64,000 nucleotides of DNA from Frigoriglobus tundricola (GCF_013128195.2 NZ_CP053452.2:124001-188000); one strand, 5' to 3'; shown: positions 28,401 to 37,356, counted from the first letter of the stretch. The notes: a model not told the origin generated them from the letters alone. Numbers and translations are program-made.

Positions 28401-29151
28401 CTTCGTCCGGGGCGAGAGGCGGGATCGCCGGCGCCCGGACCACCGGCTTCTCGGTGGGCACCACGGACCCGCTCATCCGGACCTTCGGCGGCGGCGGGAT
28501 CATGGTCGACAGTTCCGCTTCGTCCTTTTTGGGAGGTTGTGGCGGAACGGGTCCGGGGTTGGGGGCGCCCGGCGGCTTCGGCCCGGGGTTGGCGTTTGCA
28601 CCGGGGTTCGTGTTCGGCACGGGGTTCGCGCTCGGACCGGCCGGCGGGGTCGCAGTCGGCGGGTTCGCACCCGGGGCGGTGTCAGGTTTGGCCGGCGCGT
28701 TTGCCGCGACCGGCTTGTCATCACTCTTCGGGGACTTGTCTTTGTACGTAAGGGCGAAAACGAGCACGCCGGCCCCGCCAAGGGCGAGAACAGCCGCGAT
28801 CACACCCGCGACGACGATCTTCGAGCTGCCGCTTTCGGCCGCCTTGCGTTTCGTTTTCCTGCGCGGCGCGTCGTCCTCGTCGTCGTCTTCGTCCGCACCG
28901 TCGTATTTGCGTTTTGCCGCCTTCGCTGTTACACCCGACTTGCTGGCTTTTCCGTTTCCGGTTTTCGGCGCCCCGTTGGCCCCGGCGGACGTTTTCCCCT
29001 TCGTTGCCTTGGGCGACGGCTCGGCGTCCTCTAAATCGGCGGAGAACTCGCAGCCGCACTTGGGGCACTCGATCTCGTTATCGTCTCCATCCTCCACGTT
29101 CAGGCGGAGCTTGGCTTCGCATTCGGGGCACTGGACTTTGAGAATGGGCAT
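25498..29151 (-). CDS. Zinc-ribbon / transmembrane / WD40 / caspase-like (C14) fusion protein
   Basis: 1217 residues from ATG 29151. Order: an MJ0042-like zinc ribbon (Cys8, Cys11, Cys29, Cys32); a charged Lys/Asp-rich linker; one membrane helix (IVVAGVIAAVLALGGAGVLV); a long Pro/Ala-rich stalk; a WD40 propeller from about residue 290 to 830 (for example GKYFATGSSDQTIRIWRRE); a beta-sandwich-like section; and a C-terminal caspase/metacaspase p20-like domain. The catalytic dyad is intact: His1051 in VTFSGHGTRD and Cys1101 in ILDACHSG, 50 residues apart as usual. DVDGDGLVYIHELD near the end resembles an EF-hand loop. The stalk would place the propeller and peptidase outside the membrane. Strong terminator downstream. 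Confidence 0.93.
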   Translation of the reverse strand: MPILKVQCPECEAKLRLNVEDGDDNEIECPKCGCEFSADLEDAEPSPKATKGKTSAGANGAPKTGNGKASKSGVTAKAAKRKYDGADEDDDEDDAPRRKTKRKAAESGSSKIVVAGVIAAVLALGGAGVLVFALTYKDKSPKSDDKPVAANAPAKPDTAPGANPPTATPPAGPSANPVPNTNPGANANPGPKPPGAPNPGPVPPQPPKKDEAELSTMIPPPPKVRMSGSVVPTEKPVVRAPAIPPLAPDEDPFVRAKDFKADGPLPALPALPPRAQRPLLTLEAGGHTDIIGKVFFTPKADQVITIARDKAVRIWDPATNEALKTIRFPAGPGQEGALQGAAISRTGKQLAVAGHPLEGVKRNKVPIYIITLDGSAPVKTLNVAASGVICMHYSNDGKWLAVGCEEGEIQIVDVAKGVTDTAPGSAGGPPVLEVKFNPNLSAKLKKLATLDAEHIVHLWSFPVQQGPKTIGIQSAGTPQALSWSNDGRTLAVGTSLGQIMLGTDDGQLIKTLPALKFNDKPVSIQQLQFMPGNGEIVVAGAAGAAGWAGIIDADSGAVRVTFKQHSNSIFALDVTPDGQRVVTSGGSQHETFVWEAADAKVVNRFIGGGNAVWTIGWAKDGKSIAWGHNNEKDKNREGKLEHTFRLDQLGLGDVPDPSKYSQLVTSDDKVKLLTGTRGFMVQTTGREPELMLLNEGEKIYAATVLPGRNAVAVAGTQTLALVNPATGREINKFVGHTGNVLCVTPSPDGKYFATGSSDQTIRIWRREHDEPVLSIFVAGRDWIAWTAQGYYACSAQGERLIAWQVGGGPGKVPLVHPAERFRASMYQPALLKYVVPTGDLQRAMAMAQKFDKALVQTTSVGDVLPPEVALEGFGETEVKVDKDSITVKATAKSGKHPITALRLLVNGRPYQGAAGVKRFETPQNAVEATWEVPLAPGTYTFAVIADSPVSKGMSKVGVAVRSGTVPKPNLYVLAVGVSAYPKGVPPLHFCASDAQMLANAFREKSASLFTKIEVKVLTDKAATKKNILEGMDWLKSKMTPQDVGIVTFSGHGTRDLFGNFYLCPADIDPTDEDCLSCLSGKLFKERLDNMPGRLVAILDACHSGVVAEKERPPVAADSLVRDLTAEDSGVIVMCASAGREFSYETPLIKAGLYTYGLVEGLSGHGDVDGDGLVYIHELDMYATARARQLSAGRQNPTLGRPTSVRPFPIAKVDKPVR

Positions 29152-29356
29152 GACCGCACCGATCGGTGAAGGGGCGTTTACTTGCGTGGGGGAGAGTGAT
29201 GCGCGATCGAATCGTTCGCCACACAAATCTGGCAGAAGTTTAATGATGCTGACAGGTGAATGGTGATTGGTCAAGGGAAAAAATGAGCTTCCGCGCGATA
29301 CCGGGGGAGATCGCCCCCGCTTCCGCCGGCAGGGAATCGGGTCCGAGGGGCCGGAA

Positions 29357-30148
29357 TCATACCGGAACGGGTCGATTCATTCCGCCGAGAGCCGGCCGCA
29401 AGCCTTTATGAATGCAAAGCTTGCGCCACGCACCAAGAGTTTCGAATCCGGTCGAGTTCGTATCAGTTCTGGACCCGAGCGCGGTGGCGAAGAATTTGAC
29501 GACCGGCACCACGTCTTTGAGGCCGTGCGGGTGATGATCCTGGCCCGGTTTCACGACACGCTCGACCGGACCGCCGAGCGCCTTGTACCGGTCGTACACG
29601 CGTTCGGAGTTCTCGGTGTGCGGAACGACCGTGTCCTTGTCGCCATAGACGAGGAGCAGCGGGATCTTGGCTTTGGCGATCGGGGCCAGATTATCGACCG
29701 GGTTCGATTTGTACTCGATCGCTTCGGCGTCGGATTCGAAGTCATAAGCGGCGAGGAGCTTCTTCCATTCGGCTTCCGAGCCTTTGCTGGCGCCGAGTTT
29801 CTTCAGCGCACCGCCGGGCCAACTCTTGAAGTCACAGACCGCGTTATCGAGATACACGGCCAGGGTCTTGTCCGGATGGGCCGCAGCCCAGCTCAGGCAA
29901 TACAGGCCGCCGCGGGAAAGACCGATGAGCCCCGGCTTCGGGTGAAGGCCGTGGTCCTTGACCAGCACCGTGTGGAACGCCTCCCACTTCGTAATCGCCT
30001 TCGGCGAGCCCAAGAGATCGGGCGTGACAAGGTGAACCAGGTGCCAGCCGGCTCTGACCAGAGCGACGTCGGCACCGGCGAACGCACCGAAGAACTCGGC
30101 CCGCCAGACCCACGGACGACCGGGCAGTGGTTTATCGGGCACGACCAC
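29357..30148 (-). CDS. Alpha/beta-hydrolase, start codon unclear
   Basis: The first usable start codon is GTG 30148, giving 263 residues. It has PGRPWVWRAEFFGAF, the nucleophile elbow LIGLSRGGLYCLSW, the acid-bearing VYGDKDTVVP and a His in DHHPHGLKD. The true N-terminus probably lies further up: the frame stays open to a stop at 30391. It encodes a signal-peptide-like stretch (TAALLVLFTLIGPTSAADQ) and the first strand (HDFKVGGTAAIVVVPDKP), but no ATG, GTG or TTG exists there; CTG at 30313 or 30325 are the only near-cognates. Either a non-standard start or a lost start codon. The last 40 residues look poorly conserved. Substrate unknown. Confidence 0.7.
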   Translation of the reverse strand: MVVPDKPLPGRPWVWRAEFFGAFAGADVALVRAGWHLVHLVTPDLLGSPKAITKWEAFHTVLVKDHGLHPKPGLIGLSRGGLYCLSWAAAHPDKTLAVYLDNAVCDFKSWPGGALKKLGASKGSEAEWKKLLAAYDFESDAEAIEYKSNPVDNLAPIAKAKIPLLLVYGDKDTVVPHTENSERVYDRYKALGGPVERVVKPGQDHHPHGLKDVVPVVKFFATALGSRTDTNSTGFETLGAWRKLCIHKGLRPALGGMNRPVPV

Positions 30149-30470
30149 AATCGCGGCCGTGCCCCCAACCTTGAAGTCGTGGCGAGCGAACCCTTCCCAT
30201 TTCGTCGGGGTGCCGGGAAACGGCTTCTGATCGGCCGCCGAGGTCGGGCCGATGAGCGTGAAAAGAACAAGTAGAGCAGCAGTTCGCGTCGCGGCTCCGG
30301 AGCTTGGAAACAGCGCACCCGTCAGCGCGGCTTGCGAGTCAGCGCGCGGGTCGCGCCGAAGTCGTGCGGGCGGGTGCGCCGGTGCCGTTCAGAGCCTGTG
30401 GATCAAACCCAGCCGATTCGTTGAAAAATAAGGACTGACGTCGCGAAAACGGGGTTTGATGCACAAGCTC

Positions 30471-30812
30471 TTACTTACCGCCGCGACGAACGCCCTTACC
30501 CTTCTTGATCGTCTTCGCGCGGCTCGTCGTGGCCGGTTCGATGGTCCGCGCCTTGACGGGCATGTCGCACTCGCCGAACTCGGCCGCGTATTCGCCCCGG
30601 TCGGTGAGCGCGTACGTCGCCACGAACGGGTCGCTCGCCGCGCCGGTGACACGGCTGAGCAGCCCCTGATCGACCAGTTCGGTCAAAAAGGTGCCGTCCT
30701 TCGTGCGACGGTTCGGGACGAGCCGAAGCGCGCGGCCGGTCAGGGGTTGCGGGCTGCGCTTGATGGTGCGGAGAACCTGCCACGTGAAGTGGGCGACGGG
30801 CAATACGGGCAT
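30471..30812 (-). CDS. Small winged-helix-like protein, unknown function
   Basis: 113 residues from ATG 30812. The pattern VLRTIKRSPQPLTGRALRL, TFLTELVDQGLLSRV, ATYALTDRGEYAAEF is that of a winged helix: a recognition-type helix, then a wing closed by a LTDRGEYAAEFGEC strand. A basic tail (TTSRAKTIKKGKGVRRGGK) may bind nucleic acid. It could be a DNA-binding regulator, but the targets are unknown and no helix-turn-helix family can be named. It stands alone, with a 549-bp gene-free stretch upstream. Confidence 0.7.
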   Translation of the reverse strand: MPVLPVAHFTWQVLRTIKRSPQPLTGRALRLVPNRRTKDGTFLTELVDQGLLSRVTGAASDPFVATYALTDRGEYAAEFGECDMPVKARTIEPATTSRAKTIKKGKGVRRGGK

Positions 30813-31361
30813 GAGCCGTACTCCGGTGTGAGAGAAGGCGCGTTTTTTGATGGGGGACTGCGAGTATTAAGATTCAAGCAAATTGCCCGGAGTAAATCAA
30901 GGGGGTCTCGTCCATAATCAGTATCGGCGGTCGGATTGTACCCGCGCAACCGCACCTCGTCCCGCGTGGCGTGCGTGTCCGGCTCGAACGCACAACTATA
31001 AGCCCGATCGACGGTTGGCACGTTCGACCTTGATACCGAATCGCCGGACCGCGCCCGTCTGCTGCTGGCGGGATTATTTTCGAAGAATCGCCCGCAAAAA
31101 AATGTAACGATCGAGGAAAAGTCGTGGGAGGCGGGGCGGCTGACACACTCGTTTGAGGGGCGGAGCGGGGATCCGGCTTGGGAGCGTCATCGAGCACAGG
31201 TGCGAGCCTGTGCACCCCGGGCGTGGCCCCGGCTGAGAACGCGGGGCCGTCCGTCTGCGCGGAAAATCGGCACCCCAAACGGGATTGCCATGCCGCACCC
31301 CCGCGCCACGCCCGGGGGTGCATGGGCCAAGCCGCCCTTATAACACGAAACCGCTGCCGGG
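30813..31361. other. 549-bp spacer without a supported gene
   Basis: Only an imperfect long-range inverted repeat is evident: about 31211-31226 (TGCACCCCGGGCGTGG) with 31306-31322, about 80 bp apart. Short ORFs here have no ribosome binding site or family resemblance. Promoters of the small winged-helix gene should lie at its left end. Confidence 0.45.
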
Positions 31362-32720
31362 TCAGACCAGTTCGGGCAGCGCCTTGCCCTCGGCGAGGTG
31401 CTGCGGGCGCCCCGTCGGGTCCATCACGGTCGTCGTTTCGGGGTTCAGGCCGAGGTTCTGATACAGGGTCGCGAAGACGTCACCGAACCCGACGGGCCGG
31501 TCCTTCGCGCTCCCACCGGTGCGGTCGGTGCTGCCGATCACCTGGCCGGTCCTCATCCCCCCGCCCGCGAGGATCGCACAGCTCACCTGCGGCCAGTGGT
31601 CGCGACCGGCGTCCTTGTTCACCTGCGGCGTGCGGCCGAACTCGCCCCACGCGATGACCGTCACGTCGTCCAACATGCCGCGCACCTCGAGGTCCTCCAC
31701 CAGTGCCGTGAGGCACTGGTCGAGCTTCGTGCCGTGGTCGCGGACGAGGTCGAAGTTCTTCCCGTGGCTGTCCCACCGCCCGTAGCTCAGGGTGACGACG
31801 CGGGCGCCCGCCTCGACCAGCCGACGGGCGAGGAGCAAGTGTTCGTTCACAGTGGGCGCGCCGTCGTACTGGAACTGGTACGGTTTGCCGTCGCCGTAGC
31901 GGGCGCGCGTCTTCGCGCTCTCCTTGCTCAGGTCGAGGGCGTCCACGAGCTTGCTGGACGTGAGGACGTCGAACGCCCGTTCGGTCGCCGCGTCGGCCGC
32001 GTTCAAGGTGCCCTGATAGTCGGCGGTTCGCTTCAAGGCGTCGAATCCCGCGAGCAACGACTTCCGATCGGGCAGGTGGTCCTTGTTCGCGGCGTTCAGC
32101 ACCATGTTCGCCATGTCCGGGCCGCTCGGCTTGAACGGGCCGTAGGTGGCCCCGAGGAACCCGGTTTGCCCGGCGTCGCTCCATGGCGTGTGTGCGGTCT
32201 TCTCAGCGAGTCCGACGAACGCCGGCACGCTCGGATCGACGCTCCCCTGGAGCTTCATCACGGTGCTGCCGATGCTCGGCCGCCCGCCCATGGGGGCCAG
32301 CGACTGCTGCGGCCAGCCGGTCGTACACTGGAACGCGTCGTGACCGCCGCGGGCGCCGACCAACGAGCGGATGAACGCGAACTTGTCCGCCATCCCCGCG
32401 ATCCGCTTGAACGTTTCGCCGATCTGGATACCGGTCACGTTCGTCCGGATGGGCTCGAACTCGCCGCGGATCTCCTTGGGCGCCTCCGTCTTGATGTCCC
32501 ACATGTCCTGGTGCGGCGGGCCTCCGCCGAGGAAAATGTTGATAACCGCCTTGTGCCCGGTCCGGGCCGCCGGGTCCTGCTTCTTCGCGGCGGCTTCGGA
32601 ACGCAGCACGTCGGCAAGTGTCAGGTTGAGCGCACCGAACGAGAGGGCGCCGACTTTCAGCACGCTTCGGCGGCTAATCCCATCGCAAAATCGGACGTGA
32701 CCGAAAGGAAGATTGAGCAT
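31362..32720 (-). CDS. DUF1501 protein with twin-arginine-type leader
   Basis: 452 residues from ATG 32720. The leader ISRRSVLKVGALSFGALNLT is a Tat-like signal. The alkaline-phosphatase/sulfatase-like fold of DUF1501 follows: NIFLGGGPPHQDMWDIK (metal-site start), SIGSTVMKLQG region, LLLARRLVEAGARVVTLSYG, WDSHGKNFDLV and IAWGEFGRTPQVNKDAGRDHW near the C-terminus. Planctomycetes encode many, generally next to a DUF1549/DUF1553 gene; none is adjacent here. No substrate is known for the family. A frame extension to 32837 lacks support. Confidence 0.9.
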   Translation of the reverse strand: MLNLPFGHVRFCDGISRRSVLKVGALSFGALNLTLADVLRSEAAAKKQDPAARTGHKAVINIFLGGGPPHQDMWDIKTEAPKEIRGEFEPIRTNVTGIQIGETFKRIAGMADKFAFIRSLVGARGGHDAFQCTTGWPQQSLAPMGGRPSIGSTVMKLQGSVDPSVPAFVGLAEKTAHTPWSDAGQTGFLGATYGPFKPSGPDMANMVLNAANKDHLPDRKSLLAGFDALKRTADYQGTLNAADAATERAFDVLTSSKLVDALDLSKESAKTRARYGDGKPYQFQYDGAPTVNEHLLLARRLVEAGARVVTLSYGRWDSHGKNFDLVRDHGTKLDQCLTALVEDLEVRGMLDDVTVIAWGEFGRTPQVNKDAGRDHWPQVSCAILAGGGMRTGQVIGSTDRTGGSAKDRPVGFGDVFATLYQNLGLNPETTTVMDPTGRPQHLAEGKALPELV

Positions 32721-33006
32721 GGCGGAACGGCTCCCGAGGAAGGTGGGGAGAGCAGGCAGGAGTGTCGGCAGCGGGACGGAGGGGTGGAGTTTTAGCTCCA
32801 CAACTGACAGGCTAACCGGAAATCCAAAGCGTCGCAAGAGAAAAGATCCGAAATCGGCACGCGATTTGATCGCGTCAAATCGCTACCGTTGTCAGAAATC
32901 GCTTTGAGTGGCATTGCAAATGCCGTCGACGGGCCATTAAGATCGACGAAATCAGCACTTGCGATTGCCTCGATCTTAGGACTATCTCGTTACGAGCGAC
33001 TCGGTG

Positions 33007-33855
33007 TCACTTTTTCGGCGGGGAGAACTCGGCGTCGTCGATGGTAGCGGGGAACTCCCACTTGTCTGCGGCCCACTCTTCGACCACCACGGTATCGTGG
33101 CGGCACTCCATTTTGCTCGGCAGCAACAGACCTGCCGGACCGGGTTTGTGTTCCGTCATATTCCACTGCTTCCGACGCCGCGACCCTTGCTCCTTGAGCG
33201 TGTACTCCACGCTCAGAAGAGCGTCGGTCTTCGCATCGAAATAGAGCTGGTACAGCGGGTACGCGCCAAGTGAAAGCTTGAGTGCCTGGATCGGCCGCTG
33301 CTGAAACGCCTGTTTGCGGAGATCGAAGACAATCGCGGCCGGATCGGTGAGTGGCAGGAGCAGGCCCATCCAGTGCTGCGCGGCGACGTCGCTAGCAAGA
33401 TTCTGTTCCACCTCCACCCGGTTCGAGAGAGGGCTTTCAACGTTCCCCTCGAGAATGACCAGATTTGGGCGTTTGAGCCACGACCCGATGGTCATCTTTT
33501 TCCCTTGGTAAACGATATCGTTGACGATGGAAGCGCGATCCGGCCACACGGCCGCGATGGAGCGGGTGGCCGAGATGGGCGTGTCCGGATTGCTCGTGTC
33601 ACGCATCGTGCCGGTGAGTGTGACCCGGCTGGCCTTGCCTTTAGCGACGAGTTCGAGCTTCCCGCCGGTATACGCCTTCACGACCTTCTCGATGTACGCC
33701 TTCGTCGCCGGATCGGACGCGGCCGGGACGGCGGGCGGCGTGTCCCCGGCGTCGGGAGTCAGGGGCACAGCATCGGGCAGTTCCTTCGCCGGGCCGCAGC
33801 CGACCGTTACGCCCGCCGCCACCACCAGCGCAGCCCAAGTCACGAGCCGTGCCAT
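33007..33855 (-). CDS. Lipoprotein, possibly LolA/LolB-fold
   Basis: 282 residues from ATG 33855, with CGGAGGGG 6 bp upstream. The leader ends in a lipobox-like VTVGC (Cys20), so the protein is probably lipid-anchored. The mature part is beta-rich and starts with a short helix (TKAYIEKVVKAYTGG). The strand pattern and the ending VVVEEWAADKWEFPATIDDAEFSPPKK resemble planctomycete outer-membrane-lipoprotein-sorting (LolA-like) folds. That is a structural guess, as no diagnostic motif is visible. It stands alone between the DUF1501 gene and a small membrane protein. Confidence 0.75.
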   Translation of the reverse strand: MARLVTWAALVVAAGVTVGCGPAKELPDAVPLTPDAGDTPPAVPAASDPATKAYIEKVVKAYTGGKLELVAKGKASRVTLTGTMRDTSNPDTPISATRSIAAVWPDRASIVNDIVYQGKKMTIGSWLKRPNLVILEGNVESPLSNRVEVEQNLASDVAAQHWMGLLLPLTDPAAIVFDLRKQAFQQRPIQALKLSLGAYPLYQLYFDAKTDALLSVEYTLKEQGSRRRKQWNMTEHKPGPAGLLLPSKMECRHDTVVVEEWAADKWEFPATIDDAEFSPPKK

Positions 33856-34001
33856 CCCAGCCCCTCCGGAAAGTCGACGAACGTCTCTGATTTGTTTTAC
33901 CCCACTCCCCCGCACCCCGTCTATTGGTGATACGGATCCCACTCAACCTCGAGCGGGTGGGTGTGCGGGTTGAGCGGAACGGGTCAGTAAGAGCGGAAGG
34001 G

Positions 34002-34262
34002 CTACGGCCAGTCACCGTACCGATCGACCCACCGGATCGCGGCGTAGTACCACCACGCGGCAAATCCGAGCGTGCCGCCCGCGAAATACGGCCAGGAGAT
34101 GAATCCGTAAACGGTGCATGCGGCTGCGGCGACCGCCGTCAGCCAGAAGAACACCCAGGCCCACTCCCGGCCCGGCACACCCCAGAGGGCCATTGAAACC
34201 CAAAACGGCCACGGCCGCGGTCCAAGCGGCTCTTCATCGTCGTCGAACTCAGCGTCGTCCAT
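34002..34262 (-). CDS. Small two-helix membrane protein
   Basis: 86 residues. An acidic start (MDDAEFDDDEEPLGPRPWPF) is followed by two hydrophobic segments (WAWVFFWLTAVAAAACTVYGF and TLGFAAWWYYAAIRWV). No family is recognised. It is downstream of the histidine kinase on the same strand, 195 bp away, so a role with the sensor is possible but unsupported. Confidence 0.6.
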   Translation of the reverse strand: MDDAEFDDDEEPLGPRPWPFWVSMALWGVPGREWAWVFFWLTAVAAAACTVYGFISWPYFAGGTLGFAAWWYYAAIRWVDRYGDWP

Positions 34263-34457
34263 TGTCTTCTCCGCAGCGAGCGGAGCGGCGCCGCACCAGC
34301 GGATGATCGGCTTTCGGGAGCCGTTTCCTGGAGCCCCAACCGAAGACGCGTTGGCACGGTGCCTTCGTCGGGGCTGTTTGTCGGAACTCGCATTCGGGCT
34401 CTCAAGATCCGCAGTGCGAGTACGGGCATCACAATCGAACTCCGGCTGGGGCGGCCG

Positions 34458-36509
34458 TCACGAGCCGGTGGCAACGGCGTCGTCGCGAAGAGATTTGGTA
34501 CGAGTCGGAGTCGATGGCGGGCCGGGAGGGAAATCGTTCGCCGCGGCCAGGGTGACGCGGAACGTGGTTCCCGCGCCCGGCTCGCTCTCCAGTGCGATCG
34601 TCCCGTTCAACCGGGACACGTACTCCTTCACGATGGCGAGCCCGAGGCCGGCATGAACGCCGGTCGCGTGGCGCGAGGCGTCGGCCCGGTAGAAGCGCTC
34701 GAAGATCTTCTCCTGAAGGTCGGCCGGGATGCCGATTCCGGTGTCGCGCACCTCGAACACCGCGGCCGTGCCGTCCGCCCGCGCGACCAGTTCGATGGAC
34801 CCGCCCGGTTTGTTGTACTCGACCGCGTTGTGCAGCAGGTTCATCAGCACCTCGCGCAACTTCGCCGCGTCCGTTTCTAGTGCCAGGTCGTCGTCCGTCC
34901 GGACGGACACGGTAATGGTGTTGGCGTCGGCCAGCGGGCGAATCACCGCCGCGCACCCGCCGACGAGATCGGCCACGTTGACGCGGGCCACGTGCGAGTG
35001 GTCGTTGCCGGCGTCGAGCGACGCGAGCGTCATGATCCGTTCGACGAGTTGGCCGAGCTGCTTGGAAATCAGCCGGCACTCTTCCAGCGTGCTCCGGTAC
35101 TGGTCGGGCGTGCGCGGCTTGCGCAAGGCGACGTCGATGGTGGCGAGGAGGGACGCGATGGGCGTTCGCAACTCGTGCGAGATATCGGCCACGGCCTGTT
35201 TCTCCCGTTCAAACGCGCGCTGGAGGAGGATGAGGGTCTGGGTGAGGCGGGCGTGAATGGGGGCCAGTTCGCGGCCCAGTTCGGCGGCCCCAATGGGCAG
35301 GCGGAAGTCCTTCTCGGACACCCGGCTGACGGCGTCGGACAGTTTGTGGAGCGGGGACAGCCCGCGGGCGACGAGGAACCACCCGCCGAGTACCAGAGCG
35401 GCGAACGTAATGCTGCCGATCAGGACGAGCCGGCTGCGGAACTGGGCGAGTTCCATCTGCGTTTCCTCGCGGACGCTGAGCAGTTGCCTGTCGCCCTCCT
35501 CGCGGGCGGCAGCGAGCCGGGCCTCCAGTTCGGAGTAGGGGCGCGCGTGATGGACGAAAACCCGGACCCCCAAATCCGGGAAGCGCGGGGGTCCGCCTCG
35601 GGGCAGCAGGGTGGCGGGCGGCGGCGCGGCCAGCCAGACCCCGAAGACGATCGGCCGCCCGCCGTGGGTCGCGGTCACGACGCGGCGGAGGTGGCCCGGC
35701 TCCGGGACCGGGGGGTCATCGAACTTCGGCTCGGCGTCCGGGTTGGTCTCCAACCAAGCCGGATCGAGCGGCAAGTCGGAGCCGATGCGGTTGGACCGGA
35801 CGACCGCGACAGTGTGGTTCGAGTGGCCCGGGTACGTCGCGACCAGGGTGATCTGGAAGATGCCGGGGTGGTCGTCTTCCCCGAACGTGTTCTTCATCGC
35901 TTCCTGGATGCGCACGAACGCGCGGGGGGCGTCGTACTCCATCCAGCCGGGGTACGGGTTGTACCGCCACCAATCCGTACGCGGCTCAAGGGCCCCCACC
36001 GTCGCCAGCGCCGGGAGCGCGAACGGCGGGGCGGAGAAGCCCAACAGGGCAATCCGGCAGGCGTAGTTCCTTCCCTCGTCGTCCGGCGCCTTCACCGGCG
36101 GTTCCGCCGGTCGCGGTCCGGGACCGGAGCGCGCAAGGAGCACCCGAGCCGTCGTCAGGGTCGGTTGCACGAACGGAATCGGAGCGAGCCCCATGAGGGT
36201 GGCACGAAGGTCCGGGGGGCGCTGCGCCCCCCGGTTCCGCTGCTCGGGGTTCTGCCCGAGCAGCGCGGCCGTTTTGTACTGCACTTCCTTGGCCAGTGCC
36301 TTCGTCTCCGCGAGCAGATCGCTGTCAAATTTAATCTTCGCGTCGTGCTGGCGCAACTCGAACTCGCGCTCGATGCGTTCCGCCTCGGACCGCTCGCGCG
36401 ACCGGATGGCCCCCACGGCGAACCGGTCCACCAGCACGCCGACCGCCCCGAGCGCGATCATGATGAGCATGAAGAGGTAACCCAGCAGCGAACGCCGGAT
36501 CGAGCGCAT
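34458..36509 (-). CDS. Sensor histidine kinase
   Basis: 683 residues from ATG 36509. Membrane helix 1 (SLLGYLFMLIMIALGAVGVL) is followed by a long extracytoplasmic sensor region of about 330 residues with no named domain, then membrane helix 2 (LVLIGSITFAALVLGGWFLV). A HAMP-like linker leads to the HisKA dimerisation helix with phospho-acceptor His445 (ADISHELRTPIASL). The HATPase has N-box LMNLLHNAVEYNKPGG, G1 RDTGIGIP, F-box and G2 GLGLAIVKEYV. The response regulator gene lies 107 bp upstream in the same direction, forming a cognate pair. The signal is unknown. Confidence 0.94.
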   Translation of the reverse strand: MRSIRRSLLGYLFMLIMIALGAVGVLVDRFAVGAIRSRERSEAERIEREFELRQHDAKIKFDSDLLAETKALAKEVQYKTAALLGQNPEQRNRGAQRPPDLRATLMGLAPIPFVQPTLTTARVLLARSGPGPRPAEPPVKAPDDEGRNYACRIALLGFSAPPFALPALATVGALEPRTDWWRYNPYPGWMEYDAPRAFVRIQEAMKNTFGEDDHPGIFQITLVATYPGHSNHTVAVVRSNRIGSDLPLDPAWLETNPDAEPKFDDPPVPEPGHLRRVVTATHGGRPIVFGVWLAAPPPATLLPRGGPPRFPDLGVRVFVHHARPYSELEARLAAAREEGDRQLLSVREETQMELAQFRSRLVLIGSITFAALVLGGWFLVARGLSPLHKLSDAVSRVSEKDFRLPIGAAELGRELAPIHARLTQTLILLQRAFEREKQAVADISHELRTPIASLLATIDVALRKPRTPDQYRSTLEECRLISKQLGQLVERIMTLASLDAGNDHSHVARVNVADLVGGCAAVIRPLADANTITVSVRTDDDLALETDAAKLREVLMNLLHNAVEYNKPGGSIELVARADGTAAVFEVRDTGIGIPADLQEKIFERFYRADASRHATGVHAGLGLAIVKEYVSRLNGTIALESEPGAGTTFRVTLAAANDFPPGPPSTPTRTKSLRDDAVATGS

Positions 36510-36616
36510 GGGGCACCGCGGGTGCAGGACGACACTAACGTGAGAAGGGGAAAAGGGCCCGCCACTGTCGATCATACCCTCTTCGGCGTTCGACTTTGCA
36601 AATCACCATTTACTTT

Positions 36617-37312
36617 TCATTTTGTCGCGGGCGGCGGATCGTCGTCACCACGAAGCATGTACCCTTCGCCCCAGCGGGTGAGGATCAGCGGCGGATCGAA
36701 CCCCTTGTCCACCTTGTTCCGCAGATAGCGGATGTAGACGTCCACAACGTTCGATGTGTTCTCGTCGTACTCGTCGTACAGGTGCTCCCAGATCATGCTC
36801 CGGGTCACCACTTTACCGCGGTGGAACGCGAGGAACTCCAGAAGCGCGTACTCGCGCGGCGTGAGGTTGACCGTCCGGCCCGCCCGCTTCACCTGCCGGG
36901 CGGCGGTGTCGATCTCCAGGTCGTAGCACCGCAGCATCGGGTCTTTTTGCTGGTGCCCGCGGCGCACCAGCGCCCGGATGCGGGCGAACAGCTCGTCCAT
37001 CTCACACGGCTTGGTGAGGTAGTCGTCGGCCCCGGTGTCCAGCCCGACCACCTTGTCGGGCGTGGTGGTCCGGGCGGTCAGCATCAGGACGTGCGTGTTG
37101 ATGCCGGCGGCCCGCCAGCGCTTCAGGAGGGTCAAGCCGTCCACTTTGGGGAGCATGATGTCCAGCACGATCACGTCGTACGACGTGCTGCGGCACTTGA
37201 CGTCCGCTTCTTCCCCGTCGGTCGCCACGTCGACGGCGAACCCCTCTTCCTCCAGACCCTGTCGGTAGGCTTTGACGAGGGCCTGTGTGTCTTCGACCAG
37301 CAGCACGCGCAC
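36617..37312 (-). CDS. OmpR/PhoB-family response regulator
   Basis: 231 residues from GTG 37312, preceded by AGAGGG. Receiver domain: acidic pair VLLVEDTQ, phospho-acceptor Asp51 in DVIVLDIMLPKVDG, Thr in MLTARTTTP and Lys in YLTKPCEMDEL. The C-terminal winged helix carries RTVNLTPREYALLEFLAFH and NVVDVYIRYLRNKVD with RWGEGYML, all typical of OmpR-type DNA binding. It precedes the sensor kinase and is its likely partner. A longer frame to 37417 would add 35 residues without the family pattern. Confidence 0.95.
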   Translation of the reverse strand: MRVLLVEDTQALVKAYRQGLEEEGFAVDVATDGEEADVKCRSTSYDVIVLDIMLPKVDGLTLLKRWRAAGINTHVLMLTARTTTPDKVVGLDTGADDYLTKPCEMDELFARIRALVRRGHQQKDPMLRCYDLEIDTAARQVKRAGRTVNLTPREYALLEFLAFHRGKVVTRSMIWEHLYDEYDENTSNVVDVYIRYLRNKVDKGFDPPLILTRWGEGYMLRGDDDPPPATK

Positions 37313-37356
37313 GGGTTCACCCTCTGGATAGGAGCACCCCACCCGAAATTTGAGTT

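Noticed and set aside
26188..29034. 948-codon rightward ORF across the WD40-caspase gene
   Set aside because: Composition is Arg/Gly/His/Leu-rich with no domain pattern; it mirrors the third codon positions of the real gene.
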